From the NCBI GenBank assembly GCA_947034885.2, contig OX344750.2:4774001-4838000 (forward strand): a DNA stretch of 64,000 bases, given 5' to 3'. The number at the start of each line of letters is the position of its first letter. Within the stretch, counting starts at the first letter, position 1. Positions 36,820 to 47,400 of the stretch are shown here, in pieces. Position numbers and translations under genes: made by a program. This stretch comes from Thuidium tamariscinum. Its lineage: Eukaryota > Streptophyta > Bryopsida > Hypnales > Thuidiaceae. The notes below the pieces were generated by a model. The model was not told where the DNA came from and ran no database searches. It saw only the letters and a program-made list of their open reading frames with translations.

Positions 36820-38241
36820 CACAGTTACCGCATCGGAAGTAGTAGCCAGACTTCTTCACAAGACCTGATCCACCGCATACAGAACACCGTTGTTGGGCAG
36901 CCTGTAATTACCACCACTAAAGAATTTAATAAGTCGAGTTTTTCCATTCCTTAGGCTGATTTGTCTTCATCCTAAACCTCAAAGAATGCGGCGTATTTCC
37001 AAGCCCATGAACATAAGGACACATTTCATACGGAAGACAAGAATCATAAGAAATGATGAGATTGGTCATCAGTTTCTTCGCATAATTGAAAATTTAAGTT
37101 CAGGGACTTACAATACGCTTACTAAATTCGATTCCAGCGACCACGAAGGGCGTCACTCCAGCTGAATCACACCCCAGCACATTCTGATTGTAAGTCCTCA
37201 TGCAAAGGAGGTATTAACGACTTTGACAAGTTGAAAAGGATTATATACTAGGTAAGGTGAAAACAGAACTCTGTTATGAGAAATAAATTGCCAAACCCCA
37301 AGATGTTATGTCGACCACGGCACTTTTACATCCCTAAGAGTAACCTCAATGGTAGGAATTTGTTCAATCATATACAATCAACGGTCTGAAAAGGACACCA
37401 TGCTCTCCATATCCAATACTTGGTCACCACCTCTTCGAAAATGGGCTCCATTGAGATTGAGACTTGAGTTTCTAAACCACTTTCTTTGACTCCTGTGGCT
37501 CCAATAACTTCTTTGATCTCACTTTAACAGGGAACTCGCCTCGTAGTCACAAAATTTACTACAAACCTTTACTGGTAATCACATACATTCTGAGTTTACG
37601 CTGTAACATTAAGAGCTCTGAATGTACCAAATTCACCCCAAAACCGTCCCTACGAAATTGCACCGCACCCTCGCCAAACATCACGAACCAAATTCACTGA
37701 AAACAACTGCAAACACAGACGTGAAAATCCAAGAACAATTGTAGACCACCTCCTCCCTCCTTCTCCTGCTAATCCGAGTGATTCTTCAACACCATTTTTA
37801 CATGCAACACTATGCACTGTCACAATGTAACAAACCTCCATAGTATCTCAACCACTCCGGGCGACGTTACCGAGTGCGCCAAATCCATCGCAAAACTAAC
37901 CCCCAAGAAATTCCATAGCGTCCTCACCGTTGGTACCCCACAAGAAACCAACTGAAGCATCGAAACAGACCCAATTTCAATGGAAGCAACTGCAAACAAG
38001 ATTCGAAGCAAATGGAACAAAGAATTCGAGAGCACGCACCGATGGCGCCAGCCCAAATCTGCCAGGTGAGGTCGGGCGCAGATTGAACGGATTGCGAGGC
38101 TTCCACGATCTCCGAAACAGCCCGCGCCCTTCCGCTGGCTTTCTTCCTACTTCGCAATTGCAGCTGAGGTTGCCGGACTTGTGGACCTTGAATGTACAAG
38201 CACCTGGCTGCTCCAACTGAGGCAATGGTTGTCGTTGCCAT
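36820..38241 (-). CDS. Plastid DnaJ-type zinc-finger protein (3' exon not found)
   Basis: Exons 38241-38040, 37161-37112 and 36901-36820 join in phase (1, 0, 1) at consensus sites and give 111 residues. The first ~45 residues (MATTTIAS..., Arg/Ser/Gln-rich, almost no acids) look like a plastid transit peptide. Then come QIWAGAI, a short hydrophobic stretch GVTPFVVAGIEFSKRI and the cysteine motif CSVCGGSGLV...YYFRCGNCG, a CxxCxGxG pair like half of the DnaJ central zinc finger. Plant proteins of this shape (BSD2/LQY1-like group) act in chloroplast protein folding or as thiol-disulfide enzymes. The family normally continues for ~10-15 residues after the last Cys pair. The exon-3 donor GTAAGT at 36819 shows another exon, but I could not locate it in the AT-rich DNA to the left. 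The ATG at 38241 is the first in frame. Confidence 0.7.
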
Positions 38242-39279
38242 GACGCTACAGACGTGCAATTGTTGCAAAATTGAACTGAGTTCACTCCATGGCTGCCGAG
38301 CAGAACGCAAATCAGAGGGCAAACAGACCCATCACCCATGTGGCTGACTGGCCACCAAGGGCCCTTGCTCATCGTGGATGAATGAGTCAACTGAAGGCGG
38401 ATGATGTTCGTTCATTACAGTAACTTAGTATTCACGCAGGACTCACTTTCAGCCCCATCAAGCGCTCAATCTAAAGATAGTAAATTTTATTTGAAAATTT
38501 ATAATAAATAATTGAATCTCCTTTTAACATATCTATATCACTGATTCCTACAGATCACATTTTCTTGTTTCCATTCATATATTTTCATAATTTTTTTAAG
38601 CTTCTTCAATGAATATTAGTTGGATGAAATATATTGTTTGCAACATTTATCATTCAACTACTCTAGTGGGTGGTTGAGCACTTGGGGGTTAAAGGTTTGA
38701 CAAGCCCAATTTTGAATAAAAGATGGATTTTTTTTAGTGTTTTTGTATTCATCATGTATAGTTTTGTATTTGAATACAATAAGGTCTTGATGTTCAAGTG
38801 ATGTTCAAGTGATGTTCAAATGATGTTCAAATGGAATATACTAGCTAATTATTGAATTATCAATCCAAGAATGTATGTCTTGCTATTTTTATATAAATAA
38901 CTTATATTTTAGTAGTCAAATATCATATCATATTCCTACATTACAGATGTCAAGTAGTCTACCTTCTAAATGACAAGCAATGCTTTTTAAAATTTTCAAA
39001 GGTGTACACCTATTCCTAAATGTATCTAAATTAATAAATAATAGTGAATCCACTTTATTTTACTATACCTATAAAATTGTCATTGTAGAATATATATTTG
39101 TGCAATAATGAGGGAATGGCATGAGAAGATCTCTAGATCTCTAATTCCCATCTTAAATGTTGAAATTCCTCTATCTGATGAAGCAACTAAATGCCCCCAA
39201 GTATAAACTCAACATTCTATTATATGCAAGGGTCATTAGGATTAAAACAAGTCAAAAGATAGCTTTTGTAAAAAATATA
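38242..39279. other. Zinc-finger gene upstream region, then AT-rich DNA
   Basis: 38242-38460 is GC-richer and probably holds the promoter of the minus-strand gene. Beyond it the sequence is AT-rich, with a short tandem repeat at 38790-38838 and a gggggttaa word near 38690 like the ends of the piggyBac-like elements. Confidence 0.4.
38790..38838. repeat. Short tandem repeat, unit about 12 bp
   Basis: Four copies of (t)gatgttcaa(g/a)(t) in a row, the last two with a instead of g. Too short for any function to be inferred. Confidence 0.85.
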
Positions 39280-40232
39280 TTAACCCCTAAACCCCTAACC
39301 TCTATGTTTTCACCAAAACCGCTTCAAAACTGTCATTTCTTAGACAATTATCAAATTTTTAAAAAAAACATTTTTTGACAAAATTAACCGTAGGATCTTT
39401 TAGAGAGAAAGTTTAAGAATATGTGGAAAAAATTTCAGAAATTTCCGCCATGTAGATTGCAAGATATTAGTGTTTAAAGTGACAAAAATCAGTTTTTTAC
39501 CACTGCGGAAATCCGGGCAGCTGCACTTCAGAAGACCATATTTGTGTGGAAAAATGTCCAAAATGATTGTAACTCCTTGGATTCATTTTTCAAGTGAAGT
39601 TGGCTACATGCTTGAAAATTTTCAGATCATTTGGAATTGTGAAACATATAGGAAAAAAATAGTAAGTAGAAAGAAGTAGAAAATGAGCCAAAATACTAAA
39701 TTATTAACAATTTATTTATAAAGTTAAAAGAAGACAATCCCAATGGTTGTAATGTTGTGTTAAACAATATACACCAAATGTTTTTGTTTTTTTTCAAAAA
39801 TATTGAAAATTGAATTAAATACAGAATTTCAAACTTTTTTTGTAGTGTAGAGATTTTATAACTAGCCAAAACTACCTCAAACTAAAAAACCTCATAACTT
39901 TTGACTCATTAATCCAAATGGAATGATTCAAAGATTCCCATTCCTGTATAAACCTAAAGAATCAATTTGAAATTTCACTTTTGAAAAAAAAGTTTTTTTA
40001 AAGAAGTTTTTTCAGCTGCCCAGGCTGCCCTCACTTCAAACAAAACGACATATCATGCCATAACTTTCTAACCGTGTAGTCAAAAGTTACAAAAATTGTT
40101 GGGCCTTGAAGCTACTCCTCGGACACATGTTGTATCAAAATTTCAAAGAAAAAAAGTATAAACTCTATTCGTAGTGAGCTGCCCGAAATTTCTATGTTGC
40201 CAAAAAACGCAGCTCAGGGCTTTAGGGGTTAA
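39280..40232. mobile_element. piggyBac-like MITE, TTAA-flanked, copy A of an inverted pair
   Basis: TTAACCCCTAAA at the left and TTTAGGGGTTAA at the right, 953 bp overall. The inside reads in inverted order against 40450-41300, for example the word ggcaacatag(c/a)aatttcgggcagctcactacgaat in both, written here in two parts. No transposase frame. Confidence 0.8.
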
Positions 40233-40449
40233 ATCAAAAGAACCAAAAGTTTGGTGAAGAAATGTAGGGTGCATAAAATTTACAATGTTTATGAAGAATT
40301 GAAACATTTATACATAATATTAAAAGATTTTTACAAAAACTTCCTTTGAATTCAAATTCAAATTCAAAGTGTTCTATTCATTATAAAAAAATATTAAGTT
40401 TTTTTTGAAACCCCCTAAAGGTTGGGTATCTTGTCCCACAATATATGAA

Positions 40450-41300
40450 TTAACCCCTAAATGTCCAAACTGCATTTTTTGGCAACATAGCAATTTCGGG
40501 CAGCTCACTACGAATGGAGATTTTATTCTATTTTCTTGAAATTTTCACACAATATGTGCCCAAGGAGTATCTTCAAGGCCCAACAATTTTCATAGCTTTT
40601 GACTACATGGTTAAAAAGTTAAGGCATGATATATCACTTTCTTTACTTGGTGGGCACTCTGGGCAGAAAAAAAAATTCTTAAAATTTTTTTTTTTTAAGA
40701 AATAAAAATTTGAAATTGGTTTATTAGATGTTTACATAAGTGGAAAGCTTTGAATCATTTGATTTTGATCAATGAGTCAAAAGTTATGAGGAGTTTAAGT
40801 TTGGAGTAGTTTGTGACTAGTTATAGAATCTCTACACTACAAAAAAGTTTGAAATCCTTTATTTAATTCAGTTTCTTTAAATTTTGGAAAAAAATAAAAA
40901 CAGTAGGTATAGATTGTTTATTACAACATTTTAATTGGCATTTTTTAATTCCATAAATAAATTGTTTATAATTTAGTATTTTAGCTCATTTTCTACTTCT
41001 TTCTACTTACTATTTTTTTCCTATATGTTGTACAATTCCAAATGATTCAAAAAAATTTGAGCATGTAGACAACTTGCCTATAAAGATGGATCCAAAGAGT
41101 AACAACCAATTTGAACTTTTTTTCATACAAATGTGACCTTGTGAAGAGCACCTGCCCGGATTTTCGCATTGGTAAAAAAAGATTTTTGTAACTTCAAATG
41201 CTATTATCTTGCATGCTACATGGTGGAAAATTCTGAAAATTTTTATACATCTTTTCAAACAAGAATAATACAAGATCCTATGGTTACATGTGTCAAAAAA
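40450..41300. mobile_element. piggyBac-like MITE, copy B of the inverted pair, right end lost
   Basis: Starts TTAACCCCTAAATG and then runs as the reverse complement of the preceding copy, with similarity seen to about 41300; no closing TTAA was found. The 217-bp gap between the copies (40233-40449) makes a tail-to-tail hairpin of nearly 1 kb per arm. Confidence 0.75.
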
Positions 41301-41678
41301 ATATTTTTTTCGTAATTTTCTAGAATTTTTTCCTTGAATTGAAATTACTATGAATTTTGAGAGCTATAAAGTACTCAAGTCCTATAGACAATATTTAGAC
41401 TCTTCCAATTTTGATCACACCCATTACTTTCTATTTGAATCTTGCTGACTACTTTAGGACATATATTATGACTTTAGTAGTCCAATCTTGAAAAGAAGAA
41501 ATTTGTTTCAACCTTGATTGGAAATAAGTAACTACATTCTTTAGGTTGGGTATAGATTTCTAATCAAGAATGTGTGATCCCTACTTTATGTTAAGGGAAA
41601 ATTCTCCAAATGTAAAAATAGATTTGAAAATAATTCTATATTTTTCATAATTTTATTTTCCAAAAAAAAATTATAATA

Positions 41679-41964
41679 TGGTGAATTTTGTTAAAATGGT
41701 AGTATTCCTTATGCCATTTACCAAACTGTATGGTTTGAATTTAAAACCTCCATCTATAATTGGTATAGATTTGAAACATCTATGACTTACATAGATTTCC
41801 AAAGTCTATGACAAATTAAGATTCCAAACTGCACGGTCTTAAACATCTTAAACAACTCGTATAGATTTCCAAAATCTATAATAGGTTTAGATTTTAGACT
41901 GTGTGGTCTGAACTACAAAAAGTTTGAAACTAATGGAATACCGTCATTTTAACAAAATTTGCCA
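41679..41964. mobile_element. MITE with ~28-bp terminal inverted repeats
   Basis: Left end tggtgaattttgttaaaatg and right end cattttaacaaaatttgcca are near-perfect inverted repeats and continue with gtagtattcc / ggaatacc. 286 bp. The inside repeats 'atagatttccaaa(g/a)tctat' three times. Confidence 0.75.
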
Positions 41965-42310
41965 TTAATGAATTTTCTAAGTAAAGATTTTATTCATCCC
42001 ATGATACTAATCACATAGATCATTGTATTTCCAACCAAGGGCTAGTTGAAAATCAAGAGTGCTTCATTATTGCTATAAATAAATTGTAGCACCAAACAAG
42101 AGTGTTTCATTGCTAAGTGCCATCTTATCAAATAGAAGTCATGTTTCAATTATAATTAGTCATATTTGATTCAAAAGAGACCTCCATATCTTGTCAAAAT
42201 GGGCAAGTGATTATAAATGTATTGCCTCCCATATATCTCCAAATCACCTTTACAATATATGAACATCTATTGATGCTTATTGCTTTCAATTGAAATTGAT
42301 TTTGGGGATG

Positions 42311-42876
42311 CATTAGAGGGACTATTTGGGCAATTGAAATAAAACTTTGTCTATTAGAGAATTTTTACAATGCTTGCCATTACAAGGATCATTTTTAGTG
42401 TCCTTTGTAGGTTCAATAATAGCAATAGAGGAGTTTTTGGCCTTGAAGAGATTGTTTCAAAGCCATTATTTGAAACTATTCCCAATACTAGAGACCTATT
42501 GGTCTAAATTTTCAAATTTCAAAAAACTAAAATAAATAAATAAATTGAAAATTTTCAAAATGTATAAAAAAATAAAAAAACTGTTTTAAGAAAAAATCAA
42601 TTTAAAAATTAATTAATTAATTGATATTGTTTCACTACAAGAAAAACATGTCCTATACAACTAGCCATTGCGACTACATCTTGTCCACAATAACTCCAAA
42701 TGAGTCATTGTGGACAATTTGTAGTCACAATGACTAGTTGTATAGGACATGTTTTTTTGCTAGTCTTTGATGTGGCAATCGCCCGACCATGTTAGGTTGC
42801 CGATGTAACAACGTTCCTAGTGTTTCCCAATGTTGGAGAACTCTCAATCTTCCAAAGGCTCAAAGCTCTCCTAATG
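42311..42876. mobile_element. TIR element of the CATTAG family, host of a nested CACTA MITE
   Basis: Left end cattagagggactatttggg and inverted right end cattaggagagctttgagcc are related to those at 15690-15977; both share the inner 'gaaactattccc' word. Split by the CACTA MITE at 42633-42765. Confidence 0.5.
42633..42765. mobile_element. CACTA-type MITE, palindromic
   Basis: Begins with the plant CACTA terminus CACTACAAGAAAA and ends TTTTTTTGCTAGTC, a degenerate inverse. Flanked by TTT on both sides, the 3-bp duplication expected. Arms of about 60 bp (acatgtcctatacaactag and its inverse) pair almost fully, so the element folds into a long hairpin. Confidence 0.85.
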
Positions 42877-43217
42877 AACAACTGTAGTTTTACTTTTTTT
42901 TATAAAACATAGGAAATGTGGTCATCACAAGAGAAGGTGAGACAAGGAATTGTATCAAAGGGGAATTTTTGTATTTTTTTAGAGTGATTTGAGGATGGCT
43001 CTATCTCCAAAATCAATACAATTTATGAAAATCAATATTCTAATCCAAAGATTTATGCCTTCAAAATCTAATTTTGATATAGATTTTTGTTTGCATAATC
43101 AACAACATTTGTAGATTTGGGAGGTTCAAATATAACTAATATATAGATTTTGAATTTCCAATCTTATTGATTTTTACATTTTAGAATTTTTGATCTAGAT
43201 CCTTTTTTAGGTTTCAA

Positions 43218-43340
43218 GGGTGATTGCAAGAAATGGTGTTCGTTTTGCGTAGCGTTTTACAGAAATCTGGATTTTCGGAGCGCAGTACTATGAGTACTAC
43301 GGGTACTATAGGCGGCAAATGTAGTCCGTCGATTAAATAG
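43218..43340. mobile_element. Truncated end of the ~740-bp TIR family
   Basis: gggtgattgcaagaaatggtg followed by gtagcgttttac and an agtactatgagtacta cluster matches the left end of 57226-57967. No right end found. It lies about 1.1 kb upstream of the SET-domain gene start, so it may touch that promoter. Confidence 0.6.
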
Positions 43341-44451
43341 TAGATCTTCTGCGGGGTTGACGCGTGTTGCAGAGGGCCGTGGCCTGAGCATTAAATGTAG
43401 CCGCCCGATGTGGTTCACTGACAACTTGCCATCAACTTCTTAATTTACACGTCGACGCTTACAGGATGAAAGTAGTAAAGTTTCTCATCCACTTGCATTC
43501 ATTCGTGGATTTTAGGGATGGATGGAGGTAGGTTTTCGGTGGTTGTGGATGAAGTTTTGAAAAAAAATGGCGGTTTTTGCTTGCACCCTTCTCCGACTTC
43601 GTTTTGTTGGTGGCTGCGATCGTGAGAGGTTGGCGTCGACTGAGGTCAATTTCCTTGGAGGGATTGCGAGTGTGTTTAGTGGAGTGCCAATTTTGAAGTT
43701 AGCAGTTTCATTTTCAATTCGCCACGGAAAACAAACGCACAATTGCGTGAGGGAAAGCTCCAGGGTTGCAGCGGAATTGGAAATCTCTCCATTTTGCGGT
43801 GTTGGGCTCCATTGAGGGTTGTTGCAGCTAGGACAAGATGTTCGTCAAGTGTGTGGAAGGGAGTTGGTGAAGGATTGCATTTGTTGCACTTCTAATTCTC
43901 GTGGTGAACGAAAACTGCCCGGATTGCTGCTCAGAAGTGCGAAGGCTGGTGCTCTGGAGTGCGGAGGCTGCTTAGCGATGCCAACAGCAGAACTGAGGTG
44001 GCCGATTGCAAACATCGGCAGTTGTGACGACGAAATCAGCGCCTGAGTTCTAGGGTTCCTCTTTCTCTCGATTGAGCGGCGTTGGCAGTCTGGTAAGCAA
44101 TCTAGTCCTCTGTAATTCTGGCTCCCCTTGAGAATCCCATTGTTGAACAACTACGGTGTTCCCAATTTCTCCATAAGCGCTTGTTGTTTTTGGCATTTGT
44201 TGTTGGCACATTGTCATTACTGCCGATGAGGGTGACATTGTCATTTTCCATTTTGTTGCCAACGTGGGCCACTTAGAATTGCCATAATGTGGATGTCAAT
44301 GTTTGGCTTGGCTCCTGTGACATTTCAGTAGGATTTAGGATGTCCTGGGCAATTCAGATTTAGGGTTTCGGCGCCTAGTTCGCCATGTGCAATGTAGGTC
44401 ATGTTCATCTCCCCCTTTTTTTTAACTACCTCTGTCTTGTGGATGCAGAGT
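43341..44451 (+). promoter_or_regulatory. Promoter, 5' UTR and leader intron of the RING-SET gene
   Basis: The sequence is less AT-rich from about 43320. A leader exon probably ends at 44092 (CTG/GTAAGC), and an intron runs to the pyrimidine-rich acceptor GTGGATGCAG at 44448, three bases before the start codon. Several upstream ATGs with frames of 70-100 codons occur (for example 43567-43815); they resemble no family and are read as leader. Confidence 0.5.
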
Positions 44452-47400
44452 ATGGCCAAATTGAAGAAATCCGCGATTCGACCCAAGGTTGCTTCTGATG
44501 GGGCATGTAAGCCTGCTGGGGAAGGTGCGTCTTCGGCTGATGGGAGGAAGGGAAATGCCACTACAGATCTGGGCAAGAAGGGTCTGCCGTCCATGCCAGC
44601 GCCTCCAAGACCTTCGGGCAACGAGAAGAGGAAGAAGATGGTCAGTAAGACAGCTGCAGGTGTCTTGGCGGCTCCCACGAAGTCCTTCAAAGAAAAGGAC
44701 TCCCTGAAATGCAAGAAGACGGCAACAGCCGAGCAGTCGGTTAGTGGGAGCTCGTCATCGGGAAATTTGACTTCACCTTCAAAGGCTGTCTCCGACAAGG
44801 AACCCAATAGTGAGGATGAACAGGAGACAAGTGTTGTCCCTTCTGAGCAGCGCCGTGAGAAGAAGAGACAACAGAAAGCAGAGCGAGTTTTCACGGAGTG
44901 GGAATGCTTGAAGCAATTAGCGGCCTTAAGCGCAGATGACAAGCGCCCCCCCGAAGCCATGACTGCAGACATGTTTGCATCTCGGTTCAAACTTCCCCAC
45001 GAAGGAATCAACACCCACCGCATGAAAATTGGGAAGGACATTAGTCTGGAAGAAGTGGAGCAAGTGTTCGGGAAAGAGAAAAGCAGAAACGGCTTCCTTC
45101 TGACGGAAAAGCTATCTAAGGCTATGAGGAGAGAGACACAACAGCTGTACTGTTTGTGCTACCAGAAAGGTGTGGCACCGAATCATGTAGCGAAGGAATT
45201 TGCCATTAGTGTGGTCTTGGACAAGGTTCAACACAAGAGCGTGGATTGGGCTGACTTCGCCAGTGAAACTAATTTTAGGCAGCGGCAATCCTACTGTCGA
45301 CGAGTGAAGGTGTGGATCGAGGCTTCGGCTACTTTACGGAATGTACCAGCTCTTACAGTGTACGAGTCTGAAGGTTTCACTGACTACATTTTCTATCCTA
45401 GCGACAAGTCTGGAATCGGAGATATGCATTCCGATGGAGCTCTTGAGGGTGCATCCGTAGGCCTCACAAAGATGCGTCCTCCCGTTCTTGAAGTTCGTGG
45501 GCATGACACTGAAACCCTACATATCAGGTATTTCCTCTTCTTTCTACATACAATTGTACCTTGTCAGGTTGAGTACTACAAATAGGACATCATCTGATTC
45601 TTTCACTGTATTCGATACTGCAGCTACTGTAGGAGCAGTGCTTCCGTAAATTTTTCTTTGTTGCTTTGGCAGAACTGGCTTTTTCTCTAGAAGTCTTCTA
45701 TGTAGTAGGCTAGTAGTCACTGTTGGATCCTTAATGACCGTGTGCCTTAGTCTCTTGTCTTTGTGACATACTATATGTGGAAGTGTCTTCTGTGTTAGTC
45801 CTTAGAGTAGTAACATGTAGAATTCTTTAGTACACACTGAACAGTCATGTTCAATATGTAGTGTTTGTGGAAGTCCTACCTAACTACTTTAGTACTACAG
45901 AAGTTCTGTCTGCTGTCTGCTGCCGATTAGAGAACACCTGCACTGTCTTTCGTGTCTTTGAATGCTGTAGTATGAGTCCTTCATTGCACTACACGATTAG
46001 TAGTCCTATACTTTAGTATATATAGGACAACAATGCATTACTTTCATGTGCATATTCCTCTTTTCTTCAACGTAGTTGTACCTTGTGTAGTACTATCATT
46101 CTGTCTTTGCTTCTTGGTAGTACTCAGAGGTACTATGAGTACTACGTTGTGATATTCAGACTGCGTTCTAATACGAAAAATCCTGTCGTGGGGAGTTCTT
46201 TCTATTCGGTGCTCTTTATAGTGCCAACTGCATCACTTCTTCTTAATGGTGTACATAGTAAAACCTTTTGCATAACCTTCGTATGAGCGCTAATAGTTGT
46301 CCACACACTTGTCATACAGGAAGAATGACGTCACAAACTTAGTGGCAATCATTGAAAGTGAGCTTCAATGCTTAAGCCAAGAAATTGCTTTGATGGAAGC
46401 TGACGTCAAGAAAGCAACACTGGAATGGGAGGCCTCTTCATTGCTTGTTAAGCAAATACAGTCCTCATTGGCGGAGGCTGAACAAGAGTGCAGCGTCACA
46501 GCTGACGAAGAACAAATTGCTGCTGCAGTGGCTCAAGTGGGCATTGGACCCATGTTCAAGATGTTTTACTCCAACGTCAAAAAACTGTCCAACTATGCAA
46601 CACAGAAGTCAACATGCGAAGAGTCCCTCAATCGAGCTCATGCAATGAGAGTTGCTTGCACCACTCGACTCTCCACGTTGCAAGCATATTTGAAGGAGCT
46701 GTCCGTGGGAAAGGACACTGTTTTCATGAGGCCACTCCCAATACACAACAATGGTGAAGTACCTGTTGTCAACAACAAAGCAGCTGCCCTCCCCTCAGCC
46801 CTTGTATGTTGTATTTGTTCTGATGGTTTCCCACTGTGGGACATCATTCTATGCTTCTGCCAGCATGTGTATCATCCTTGGTGTGCAATTCAGTGGTTCC
46901 AGAAAAATGTCACTTGTGCAGTGCCAATGTGTGGACTTGTTTCTAAGGCGTGGTACAATAGTTGGGATTTTGGGCAGTACGAAAAAATACTCTCTATACA
47001 TGCAGGTGACATCAACAAAGATGGAGAATCTGGCACTATTAGTATGGTACAAGCAGCGTCCCCACAAAATACACCTCCAGGTATTCACTCATCTTGTACA
47101 ACTGTAGTCTTTGTTGCACTTCTGTTCTCTTCCATTCATCATATATGGCCTTCTCTTGCTCCATGTTCATAGTGAAGTTCTACTGGATGCTTGTTCTGGC
47201 ATGCATGTGTACTGTTTCTTAGACGTTTTCATGTGGCATTTGTAGTGTCTTTGAACATTGGCGATGGTGCTCCAAGCCTCTCTGCTTGTGACAGCACATT
47301 CTTGAAGGCCTTCGGGACACATGAACACATGGAGATACCTGCTGCCACAACACACTTAAGTACAGCAACGCCGCAGACATACATTGATGGCTCCAACGAA

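Noticed and set aside
43567..44262. Several frames of 70-100 codons upstream of the RING-SET gene
   Set aside because: They overlap on both strands, match nothing, and lie in the leader with a good donor at 44092.
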